From NCBI GenBank assembly GCA_040755215.1, contig JBFMBG010000071.1, positions 1-16,327 of the forward strand: 16,327 nt of DNA. Direction: 5' to 3'. This document shows, piece after piece, positions 6,565 to 12,789 of the stretch. Below the pieces are notes generated by a model. The model worked only from the letters and a program-made list of their open reading frames with translations. It had not been told where the DNA came from and did no database searches. How positions within the stretch are numbered: position 1 is the first letter of the stretch; every line of letters starts with the position of its first letter. The DNA comes from JAIMBK01 sp040755215. GTDB lineage: Bacteria; Bacillota; Desulfotomaculia; Desulfotomaculales; Nap2-2B. Position numbers and translations under genes: made by a program.

Positions 6565-7673
6565 TTTTCACGTACCCTCGTTGTCTTTCTATCTCTATTT
6601 CTCCTCCTTCTCTCCAGCAAATCCACAAAAGCCTCCAGCCGCGTCTGGATGCCCGCTTCCCCCGTTTGTTCATCGAAGGTAAGGGTGAGAACCGGAATAT
6701 CCAGTTCCGCGCTTACGACGGGCAATATACTCCGGGCAACGATCTCGGGCATACAGGTAAAGGGAAGCAACTGGATGACCCCGTCATACCCGGCGCGGGC
6801 ATATAAAATGGTACTGCCCACCGTTTCCTGGCCGTGCCCCCCGACAAAATGCTTCAGGTAGGGCAGCGCCGCCCGGCAGGCGTCGCGACGGCTGCGCAGG
6901 CCCTTGATCAGCCCGAATAACATGTGATCGTTCACCCACTCGCTCAGATATATGGAGCGATCCACCTCCACCCCCAGCCTGCCCAGGCGGCGCTCAATGT
7001 CCAGATTGGCAAAGGGTTCGAGCAGGGTAAATATTTCGCCCACAATTCCTACGCGTAAAACATCCCGTTCTTCGGTCCGCACCGACCCCATAATTTCCTC
7101 CACCCGCCTTTTCGCGGCAGCCAGCTCTTCTAAATCCGAGGCGCGTTCGATCTCTTTCAGCGCTTCCCGAAAAGCCCGGTCCGTGCTGCCCGGGGTAATT
7201 TCCCGGGGCCTCAACCGATGGGCCGTTATTTCCAGTTCGTCTACCGCCCGGATTTTCTGGTAGCCCAGTTTCACCCCCCTGTACACCTGCTTCCAGGAGT
7301 TGTTCCCGGTAATGACCTTGATCCTGGACAAAAGCTGGCCGGCGTGGCGCTCCGGCGGTTCAAGGACGACCAGCCGGTACTGATAGCCCAAATTCTGGAG
7401 GATGGCGTGCTCCACCTGCGCGTAATAACCAAAGCGGCAGGGCCCGCACCCGCCCGCCATGAGGATGGTGTCGGCGCCCAGGGCGCTGGCCTCGATGAAA
7501 TTGCCCAGGTTAAGCTTTAAGGGCAGGCAGGCGAATTCGGGGCCGTAGCGCGCCCCGAGGGCCAGGGTGCGCTTGCTGGAGGGGGGCGGGATGACTAAAT
7601 CCACATCCAGATACTCAAGCATGGCTTTTACGCAGAGCCAGACGTAACCCATGTGCGGAAAGGTTACTTTCAC
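6561..7673 (-). CDS. DUF2229/HgdB-like activase-partner protein (paralogue 2 of the operon)
   Basis: A 370-residue cytoplasmic protein of the CoA-dehydratase-activase-related group (DUF2229/COG3580-3581 type). It has conserved cysteines suited to iron-sulfur binding: Cys49 in FACLPLK, Cys76 and Cys79 in GGCGPCRFGYY, Cys307 in PFTCMPE. The C-terminal signature DEQTGEAG (334-341) followed by TRLEAF is shared with the neighbouring 343-residue protein, so the two are paralogues. A charged tail, RRRRNRDRK, follows and ends within a dispersed repeat. The GTG at 7673 is chosen because CGGAGGTGG stands just before it; the longer reading from TTG 7694 would translate that SD. Middle gene of the operon, 150 bases from the upstream gene. 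Substrate unknown; electron acceptance from the activase is inferred from family and context. Confidence 0.85.
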   Translation of the reverse strand: MKVTFPHMGYVWLCVKAMLEYLDVDLVIPPPSSKRTLALGARYGPEFACLPLKLNLGNFIEASALGADTILMAGGCGPCRFGYYAQVEHAILQNLGYQYRLVVLEPPERHAGQLLSRIKVITGNNSWKQVYRGVKLGYQKIRAVDELEITAHRLRPREITPGSTDRAFREALKEIERASDLEELAAAKRRVEEIMGSVRTEERDVLRVGIVGEIFTLLEPFANLDIERRLGRLGVEVDRSIYLSEWVNDHMLFGLIKGLRSRRDACRAALPYLKHFVGGHGQETVGSTILYARAGYDGVIQLLPFTCMPEIVARSILPVVSAELDIPVLTLTFDEQTGEAGIQTRLEAFVDLLERRRRNRDRKTTRVREK

Positions 7674-7823
7674 GATTGCCCACCTCCGGAACAAAGACCC
7701 ATCTATTTCGCTCCCTGCTACCCTTTTCCAAGATCAGCCTGCCCGATTTCCTGCCCATCCTTAAGAAAAGGCCTTCCGGGCATTGTTAAATGAACCTGCA
7801 GGCCAGACCGTATTTGCAACAGC

Positions 7824-8855
7824 TTAATTTAAAACCATATCCAAAAACGCTTCCAGGCGGGTAAGCATACCCGCCTCCCCGGAGTGTTCGTCCAGAACCA
7901 GATTGAGGAACGGTAAGCCCCCCGAACCCAGAACACGTCCGGCAATCAATTCACCCGTCATTGAATCAGGGCCGCAGCCGAAAGAAGTAACCTGCAGCAA
8001 CCCCCGCGGATGACCCGCGCGCAAAAAATAAAAGGCGGCCCCGATCATGCGCTGGTTCAAGGTCCAAAAGAGGTGCTTGGGCAAGGCGCCGGCTTCCCTG
8101 CGGACCGTCTCTTCCGGCACCTGATCGGCAGTAATCACCCTTGCTCCAGCCTGCTGCAACTTTTTTAAAACGTTCATGCTGATGTAAGGATCATAAAGGT
8201 TGTAAGGGTGGCCGATCACCGCCACCACTGGTTTTTTCTCGGGCGGCTTAAGAGCCTGCTCCGTTTTACCGCGGGGATCAAGCACCTGGCGGGCATTTTT
8301 GCCGCAGACCGGCTGCTGCAAAAAGAAACCGGATTCGGCCAGGAGTTGCATTGCTTCCTCAGGCATAAACCCTTGCTCTAAAAATATCCTGTACTTCTTT
8401 TGGGCGGCCAGCCCGCGCCGGTAGGCCAGATAAATGCGCGCCTCACTGGCCGCAACAACTTTTCCCGCCTCCCGGAAAGCGGAATATAGCCGGTTTTTCC
8501 GGCGGTACAGGTTTACGTTTACGTCGATTATCCCGGGCAGATTGGGAACAGTTTGCCTCACCACGTCGGGAAGGCCTAAAAACTTGGGACAAATATACTC
8601 CCGGGAAGCCACGCTTACCAGGCGGGGAAGAAAAAGGTAATCGACATTCCCGGCCAGTTCGGCGATATGCCCCAAAGCCAGCTTTACCGGCAAACAGGCA
8701 TCTTCAACGGCCAGTTCCACTCCTTTGTTCAAAACAGCTTTGGTCGAGGGTCCGGAAACCACCACCTCCGCGCCCAACGCCTGGAAAAAGGCCTGCCACA
8801 AGGGGAAATAATAGTAATAAAGGAGCGCTCTTGGTATCCCGACGCTTATCTTCAT
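7824..8855 (-). CDS. DUF2229/HgdB-like activase-partner protein (paralogue 1, first gene of the operon)
   Basis: A 343-residue protein opening with KISVGIPRALLYYYY, a strand-helix start typical of the 2-hydroxyacyl-CoA-dehydratase-related DUF2229 proteins. Conserved cysteines: Cys54 in EDACLPVK (equivalent to Cys49 of the neighbour), Cys89 in EYICPKF, Cys294 in SFGCGPDSM. The C-terminal signature DEHSGEAGMLTRLEAF (322-337) matches the neighbour closely. A second Rossmann-like half begins at VVAVIGHPYNLYDPYIS near residue 210. In large fused relatives these two regions and the activase form one polypeptide; here they are separate. The ATG at 8855 is chosen; a TTG one codon earlier is possible, with GGGAG 7 bases before it. 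A TATAAT box lies 43 bases upstream. Confidence 0.85.
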   Translation of the reverse strand: MKISVGIPRALLYYYYFPLWQAFFQALGAEVVVSGPSTKAVLNKGVELAVEDACLPVKLALGHIAELAGNVDYLFLPRLVSVASREYICPKFLGLPDVVRQTVPNLPGIIDVNVNLYRRKNRLYSAFREAGKVVAASEARIYLAYRRGLAAQKKYRIFLEQGFMPEEAMQLLAESGFFLQQPVCGKNARQVLDPRGKTEQALKPPEKKPVVAVIGHPYNLYDPYISMNVLKKLQQAGARVITADQVPEETVRREAGALPKHLFWTLNQRMIGAAFYFLRAGHPRGLLQVTSFGCGPDSMTGELIAGRVLGSGGLPFLNLVLDEHSGEAGMLTRLEAFLDMVLN

Positions 8856-8897
8856 CAAGCGAAAACTCCCAGCCTCAAAAAAGACCTCACCTTTGTT

Positions 8898-8926
8898 ATT
8901 ATAGACAGTTCCCGGATCTGTTAAAC
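8898..8926 (-). promoter_or_regulatory. Candidate sigma-A promoter of the activase operon
   Basis: On the minus strand a perfect TATAAT (8903-8898) stands 43 bases before the ATG at 8855. The -35 region 17 bases further up reads GTTTAA, a poor match. This intergenic region (180 bases) also serves the divergent SDR gene and contains the 10-base palindrome GATCGCGATC at 8991-9000. Confidence 0.5.
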
Positions 8927-9035
8927 CAATGCATAATTTTTATGTTAACCGGGAGGAGCAGCCGGGAAAACAGAGAAGTTTAATTAACGGGATCGCGATC
9001 AAAATCACAGATTATTAAAAGGGGGAATTTAACAA

Positions 9036-9794
9036 ATGGGGGAATTTTCCGGCAAGGTGGCGATTGTTACGGCCGCGGCAGGCGCCGGGATCGGCCAGGC
9101 CGTAGCGAGAAGCTTCGCGCGCGAAGGGGCGCACGTAATCGTCAGCGACGCGCACGCCAAAAGGCCCTTCAGCGTGGCCGAGGAAATAACCAGGGAGTAC
9201 GGGGTCAGGGCGGTGGGCAGGCAATGTGACGTCCGGGACCGCGGCCAGGTAGAGGAAATGGTCCGGACGGCCATGGAGGAATGGGGCAAAATCGATATTC
9301 TGGTTAATAACGCCGGGATAGACAGGCCCGCACCGGTCTGGGAAATGGACGACGAAACGTGGGACCTGGTGATCGACGTCAATCTCAAAGGCGTTTTCAA
9401 CTGTTGCCGCGCCGTACTTCCCGTAATGATGGAACAAAAGCAGGGAAAAATAGTCAACCTTTCTTCCGTTGTCGCCTGGCTGGGGGGCAAAGAGGAAGGG
9501 GCGGCCTACGTTGCCGCCAAGGCGGGAATCCTGGGTTTAACCAGAGCACTCGCCCACCAGGTTGGGGAATACAACATCAACGTTAATGCGGTGGCGCCGG
9601 GGTTAATCTATAATCCTTTTTTAGGCAAAGTGAGACCTCCGGCCTATTTTGAAGATGTAAGAAAACAGACTGTCCTGGGCAGGATGGGCACCCCCCAGGA
9701 CGTGGCCAACGCCGTTTTATTTTTATGTTCGGAAAAGGCGGCATATGTTACCGGTGCCTGCCTGTGCGTGAGCGGCGGCTGGTACATGTACTAA
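9036..9794 (+). CDS. Short-chain dehydrogenase/reductase (SDR), probably NAD(H)-dependent
   Basis: A 252-residue classical SDR, full length. Motifs: cofactor loop TAAAGAGIG at 12-20 (one residue longer than the usual TGxxxGIG and lacking the second glycine), Asp38 at the end of strand 2, which favours NAD(H) over NADP(H), NNAG at 91-94, Ser144, and the catalytic Tyr158-x3-Lys162 in YVAAK. The C-terminal GACLCVSGGWYMY corresponds to the usual ...VDGG end. It oxidises an alcohol or reduces a carbonyl in the cytoplasm; candidates include 3-hydroxyacyl-CoA or polyol dehydrogenases, but the substrate cannot be read. The ATG has AAAAGGGGG about 10 bases upstream. It is divergent from the activase operon, which may mean shared control. 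Confidence 0.92.
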   Translation: MGEFSGKVAIVTAAAGAGIGQAVARSFAREGAHVIVSDAHAKRPFSVAEEITREYGVRAVGRQCDVRDRGQVEEMVRTAMEEWGKIDILVNNAGIDRPAPVWEMDDETWDLVIDVNLKGVFNCCRAVLPVMMEQKQGKIVNLSSVVAWLGGKEEGAAYVAAKAGILGLTRALAHQVGEYNINVNAVAPGLIYNPFLGKVRPPAYFEDVRKQTVLGRMGTPQDVANAVLFLCSEKAAYVTGACLCVSGGWYMY

Positions 9795-9821
9795 TGTTTT
9801 GGCGCCAATCCAGGCTGCCCG

Positions 9822-9855
9822 AAAGGTTGCCGCGTGAACCTTTAAATTTAACGAA
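9822..9855 (+). terminator. Weak candidate terminator after the SDR gene
   Basis: AAAGGTT (9822-9828), an 8-base loop and AACCTTT (9837-9843) form a 7-bp stem followed by AAATTTAA. It sits between the converging SDR and pyrD genes. The stem is A/T-rich at its base and the T-tract is short, so function is uncertain. Confidence 0.35.
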
Positions 9856-9868
9856 AAAAGCCGGTGTT

Positions 9869-10789
9869 CTAAAAACTGTGCGCCGCCCCTACCAGTTCAT
9901 TAATGTCCCCGATCCCGTTCTCCTCCAGATAACGTTCAATCCCTTTCACTATTTCGATAGTCGCCCGGGGGTTGAGAAAATTAGCCGTGCCTACCGCCAC
10001 CGCCCTGGCTCCGGCCATAATGAATTCGATGGCGTCAGCGGCGCAGGCAATTCCACCCATACCGATCAGGGGTAGTTTTACCGCCCGGTAAACCTCCCAG
10101 ACCGCCCGCACGGCCACCGGCCGGATGGCCGGGCCCGAAAGGCCCCCGGTAATATTCCCCAGGACCGGACGGCGCCGGTAAATATCTATCGCCATACCAG
10201 ACAGAGTGTTGATCAGGGAAAGGGCGTCCGCGCCTGCTTCGGCCACCGTTTTGGCCATCCCGGTAATACTGGTGACATTCGGGGAAAGTTTCACGATTAC
10301 GGGCAGGTCAGCCGCCCTCTTCACCGCCCGCGTCACTTCTGCAGCGCCCAAAGGGTCGACCCCGAACTGCAGGCCGCCTTGTTTCACATTCGGGCAGGAT
10401 ATGTTGAGCTCGAGAGCAGATACACCGTTTGCCCCGGCGAGCTTTTCAGCCGCGGCAACGTACTCCTCGATGGTGTTTCCCGCAATACTGACTATTACCG
10501 GGGTTGAAAACTGCCGCAAATAAGGGAGGTGTTCGCCCAAAAAGCGCTCGACTCCAGGGTTTTGCAAACCAATGGAGTTTAAGATGCCGGCCGGGGTCTC
10601 GACAATCCGGGGAGGCGAGTTGCCCTCCCGGGGTTTTAAGGTAAGGCTTTTGACGACAACTGCCCCCAGCCTGTTCAAATCAACAAAAGGGGTGTACTCG
10701 GCGCCGAAACCGAAGGTGCCCGAGGCAGTCAGAACGGGATTTTTTAATTTCAGGCCGGCAATTTCCACGGTTAAACTTGGTTTCCTCAC
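9869..10789 (-). CDS. pyrD: Dihydroorotate dehydrogenase, class 1B catalytic subunit
   Basis: A 306-residue FMN TIM-barrel enzyme that oxidises dihydroorotate to orotate, step four of UMP synthesis. Landmarks: TASGTFGFG at 21-29, Lys47 in VVVKSLT, NSIGLQNPG at 71-79, and the catalytic Cys132 in NISCPNV. Cys instead of Ser as the active-site base marks class 1, and the presence of pyrK next door makes it class 1B (PyrDB), which passes electrons through PyrK to NAD+. It ends with the phosphate-loop segment GMGGI and GTANFLNP. The start is GTG at 10789 with AGGGAG 9 bases upstream. It follows pyrK after a 92-base gap that holds a dispersed repeat; in many genomes the two genes abut or overlap. 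No pyrF or pyrE is in the window. Confidence 0.96.
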   Translation of the reverse strand: MRKPSLTVEIAGLKLKNPVLTASGTFGFGAEYTPFVDLNRLGAVVVKSLTLKPREGNSPPRIVETPAGILNSIGLQNPGVERFLGEHLPYLRQFSTPVIVSIAGNTIEEYVAAAEKLAGANGVSALELNISCPNVKQGGLQFGVDPLGAAEVTRAVKRAADLPVIVKLSPNVTSITGMAKTVAEAGADALSLINTLSGMAIDIYRRRPVLGNITGGLSGPAIRPVAVRAVWEVYRAVKLPLIGMGGIACAADAIEFIMAGARAVAVGTANFLNPRATIEIVKGIERYLEENGIGDINELVGAAHSF

Positions 10790-10806
10790 CTGGATTAGCT
10801 CCCTGT

Positions 10807-10844
10807 AAAATAGATTAACTGCAAAGACGCAGAGAACGCAAAGG
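10807..10844 (+). repeat. Dispersed GCAAAGACGCAAAG-type repeat, copy between pyrK and pyrD
   Basis: The copy starts AAAATAGATTAAC, then TGCAAAGACGCAGAG and AACGCAAAGG. It matches copy 1 at 1911 at about 33 of 37 positions, including the 13-base leading part that is not obviously part of the GCAAAG core. It lies between pyrK and pyrD, just upstream of the pyrD ribosome binding site. Confidence 0.8.
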
Positions 10845-10881
10845 AACTTAACAACTTGATCGGGATAGGACCGGACATGCT

Positions 10882-11691
10882 TTACCCAAAATCTTGCCAG
10901 ACCACTTCGCGGGCTTTAAAAACAGGTCCTTCCAGGCAAACGCGGCGATAAGAAACATCCTGACCCTTTTTATCCCGCATTTTGCAAACGCAGGAAAGGC
11001 AGGCGCCAACACCGCAGCCCATCCGCTCCTCCAGGGAAATTTCACCGTCCACCCCGTACTGCTCCAAAAGCGAGGCAACAACCTTTAGCATGGCCGCGGG
11101 GCCGCAGGCATAAACGATCTCCACTTTCTTCTCCGCCAAAAGCTTCGCCAGCAGTTCCGTCACCGGCGCCCGGTGTCCGTAAGAGCCGTCATCGGTTGCC
11201 GCCAGAACGGCGGCCTTGCCGGCCAACTCCCGGACCTCACTGGCCAGAAACAATTCTCCCGCCGTGCGCGCCCCCAGCAAAACGTCCGGGGAATTGCCCG
11301 CACCGGCAAGCGTTTGCAATAGAAAATACAGGGGGGCGATCCCGATTCCCCCCGCCACCAAAGCAACGTTCTGACCGGCGGCGGGAAGGGTAAACCCCCG
11401 CCCCAGAGGCCCGATGAGATCCAGCAAATCACCTTTCTTTTTTTGAGCCAGCAGCCGGGTGCCCCGGCCAACCACCCGGTAAAGCAGAGCAATCTCGCCG
11501 GTCCTTTGGTTGACCGCGTGGACGCTGAAGGGACGCCGCAACAAAGGCTCCAGCCCGGGATTTATCCTGACGTGCAAAAATTGTCCGGGCCTGGCCAAGC
11601 CGGCAATTTCCGGAGAGATAAAGGATATCCGGTAGCAATCAGCAGCCAGCTTTTCCTGCCGCGAAATTTCCACCGCTGGAAAATACCTCAT
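10882..11691 (-). CDS. pyrK: Dihydroorotate dehydrogenase electron-transfer subunit
   Basis: A 269-residue FAD/[2Fe-2S] subunit of class 1B dihydroorotate dehydrogenase that carries electrons from the PyrD FMN to NAD+. Order of parts: a beta-barrel with the FAD motif RRPFS at 52-56, a NAD-binding GGIGIAP at 114-120, YACGPAAM at 194-201, and the ferredoxin-like cluster ligands Cys226, Cys231, Cys234 and Cys252 in MGCGVGACLSC and VCLEG. Full length for the family. The ATG has GGGAGAGGG about 8 bases upstream. First gene of the pyrK-pyrD pair. A near-consensus sigma-A promoter lies 235 bases upstream at 11927-11955, in front of a transposase remnant in the same orientation, so it may now serve this operon. 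Confidence 0.96.
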   Translation of the reverse strand: MRYFPAVEISRQEKLAADCYRISFISPEIAGLARPGQFLHVRINPGLEPLLRRPFSVHAVNQRTGEIALLYRVVGRGTRLLAQKKKGDLLDLIGPLGRGFTLPAAGQNVALVAGGIGIAPLYFLLQTLAGAGNSPDVLLGARTAGELFLASEVRELAGKAAVLAATDDGSYGHRAPVTELLAKLLAEKKVEIVYACGPAAMLKVVASLLEQYGVDGEISLEERMGCGVGACLSCVCKMRDKKGQDVSYRRVCLEGPVFKAREVVWQDFG

Positions 11692-11724
11692 AGAATTTAC
11701 CCTCTCCCGGTTAAAAGGTAACTC

Positions 11725-11874
11725 TCAAAAATTTTTCATTCTAAAAATATACCTGAATAAACTGGTTTGGTTGAGGCGCTCTTTTAAGGATGTTTTGGAT
11801 ACAAGCAACCCGACCAGGGACAGTCCGGAGTGGGTAGTAATGTTTTCTTCAGATTGTTCGAGGAGAAATTTCAC
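11725..11874 (-). pseudogene. N-terminal remnant of a transposase (IS1380-like)
   Basis: A 49-codon reading frame starting GTG at 11874 and ending TGA at 11725. It begins MKFLLEQSEENITTHSGLSL and continues VGLLVSKTSLKERLNQT. The segment T-x-HSGLSLVG followed by LKERL resembles the amino end of IS1380-family DDE transposases (T-x-HAGLALVGEFL...LGL-x-ER-[IL]), which are about 400-450 residues; here all the rest, including the DDE residues, is gone. It has its own SD (TTGGAGGTG, 6 bases before GTG) in a small hairpin CACCT-TGG-AGGTG, and a near-consensus promoter upstream. The family assignment rests on this short similarity. It could alternatively be a short leader peptide for pyrK, whose start is 33 bases downstream. 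Confidence 0.5.
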
Positions 11875-11987
11875 CGGGCACCTCCAAGGTGAGGTTGATA
11901 TGTTTCATTTAACTTTGATTATCTCCATTATACTTTAAATATCGTAGAATATCAAGCGTTTTAAAAAATATCTGTAACGGATTCAGG
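11752..11987 (-). mobile_element. Possible 236-base non-autonomous relic with CCTGAAT ends
   Basis: CCTGAAT at 11752-11758 and ATTCAGG at 11981-11987 are inverted and bracket the promoter and most of the transposase remnant. This would fit an internally deleted insertion sequence. The repeats are only 7 bases long, do not extend convincingly, and no matching target duplication is seen at the flanks, so the boundaries are tentative. Confidence 0.3.
11927..11955 (-). promoter_or_regulatory. Near-consensus sigma-A promoter pointing at the transposase remnant and pyrK
   Basis: On the minus strand TTGATA (11955-11950), a 17-base spacer and TATAAT (11932-11927) differ from consensus by a single base. 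Transcription would begin near 11920 and run through the remnant into pyrK-pyrD, with a leader of about 230 bases. No PyrR-type attenuator or other riboswitch is recognisable in that leader. Confidence 0.75.
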
Positions 11988-12239
11988 AAAAAGAAAATCA
12001 GAACAACTCGGCTGGCCCGCATGAATTTCACCCCGAGCAGATATGTTTTACACCCGGGAAAGAAAACCCTTCGGGAACCGTGTCGAAAAAAGTAAACCGA
12101 TTCCCCTCCCAAATAGTACCTGCCGGTTACGGAATCCAGTACTCCATAAACCAACGCATTAAACGTCTTTTCTACCGAAAAGACAAAAATAAAAAATTAA
12201 AATATCTCTGTAAATTAACTATTCATTTTGTTAAAATTT
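11988..12239. other. Intergenic region without a supported gene
   Basis: This stretch separates the left-facing relic/pyr unit from the right-facing operon. It contains an inverted repeat at 12165-12184 and a TGTCGAA heptamer at 12081-12087 that resembles a Spo0A box. A minus-strand open frame of about 80 codons exists (11909-12154) but has no good start or SD and no recognisable similarity. Confidence 0.5.
12165..12184. repeat. Inverted repeat upstream of the coiled-coil/membrane operon
   Basis: GTCTTTT, loop CTACCG, AAAAGAC: a perfect 7-bp stem. On the plus strand it is followed by A-rich and on the minus strand preceded by T-rich sequence, so it is not a terminator in either direction. 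It lies 56 bases before the extended -10 promoter and could be an operator. Confidence 0.35.
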
Positions 12240-12248
12240 TGATATAAT
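12240..12248 (+). promoter_or_regulatory. Extended -10 promoter of the coiled-coil/PTPS/membrane operon
   Basis: TGATATAAT contains the TG extension and a perfect TATAAT box, 41 bases before the ATG at 12290. No good -35 hexamer stands 16-18 bases upstream, as is common for extended -10 promoters; the upstream region is A/T-rich. Confidence 0.6.
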
Positions 12249-12289
12249 TCGGTATAAGATGTCATTTTTTGCGTTAGGGGGAAACAATC

Positions 12290-12784
12290 ATGAAGTTTCG
12301 CAGATCGTTCTTCGGCTTTAAGCCGCGGGAGGTGATTACCGCCATTGAGCAAATGGATGCCGGTTACCAGGAGAAGATCGCTCAACTGGAAAAAGAAATC
12401 GAGCACGTCCAGGGGATTTTGACCGAGACTGAGCAGGAAGCAGGGCAACTGAGGAAGCAACTTTCAGAATACGAGGAACAGAAAGCGCTGATTTCCGAAA
12501 TTTTAATCAAAGCCCACCAGGAAGCCCGGCAAATTGAAGCCGAAGCAAGGGAAAACGCCCGTGCGGCTCTAGAGCAGGTAAATGCCCAGATCCGCGTCAA
12601 GGAGCAGGAGTTGAGCGTACTCAAAGCCAGGGTTGAAAAGTTCAAGGAAGAATTTAAAGAGGTGCTCGAGCGCTACCGTTACTCGCTGGAGAATTTTCCC
12701 GGCACCGGCGAGGAAAAACAGGCAACCGTCTTTTTGCTTAAGGACTCCAGGCAGGCCGCCTCTTCCCAGACAGGAGGAAAGTAG
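12290..12784 (+). CDS. DivIVA-like coiled-coil protein
   Basis: A 164-residue protein that is almost wholly predicted helix. Residues 7-30 (FFGFKPREVITAIEQMDAGY) look like the DivIVA/GpsB amino-terminal module (FxGYxxxxVxxFL), and residues 30-135 are a long heptad-rich coiled coil with the DivIVA-like stretch EARQIEAEARENA. DivIVA-type proteins bind curved membrane and recruit partners at poles or septa; here this role is inferred only. No membrane segment or signal peptide. The ATG has AGGGGG 8 bases upstream. Its last codons overlap the AGGAGG site of the next gene, so the two are probably translated together. The next protein also begins with a coiled coil, which suggests that the two products pair. 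Confidence 0.8.
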   Translation: MKFRRSFFGFKPREVITAIEQMDAGYQEKIAQLEKEIEHVQGILTETEQEAGQLRKQLSEYEEQKALISEILIKAHQEARQIEAEARENARAALEQVNAQIRVKEQELSVLKARVEKFKEEFKEVLERYRYSLENFPGTGEEKQATVFLLKDSRQAASSQTGGK

Positions 12785-12789
12785 CCATT
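12772..12789 (+). promoter_or_regulatory. Ribosome binding site that places the next start at ATT
   Basis: AGGAGG (12772-12777), a 9-base spacer, then ATT (12787-12789). The spacer contains the TAG stop of the DivIVA-like gene. The frame is open back to a TAA at 12736-12738, and contains no ATG, GTG or TTG before 12889. Confidence 0.65.

Noticed and set aside
11692..11920. PyrR attenuator or riboswitch in the pyrK leader
   Set aside because: No conserved PyrR-binding loop, anti-terminator/terminator pair or T-run was found; the leader is accounted for mostly by the transposase remnant.
12081..12087. TGTCGAA as a Spo0A box
   Set aside because: A single heptamer in 598 bases of intergenic DNA is weak, and it is about 160 bases from the nearest promoter candidate. 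Not called.
11909..12154. Minus-strand open frame of about 80 codons in the large gap
   Set aside because: It begins at TTG without an SD site, has no recognisable motif, and its end runs across the promoter at 11927-11955. It may be a decayed remnant but cannot be supported as a gene.
12165..12184. 7-bp hairpin considered as a terminator
   Set aside because: A terminator needs a T-run after the stem; here A-rich sequence follows on the plus strand and the T-run precedes the stem on the minus strand.
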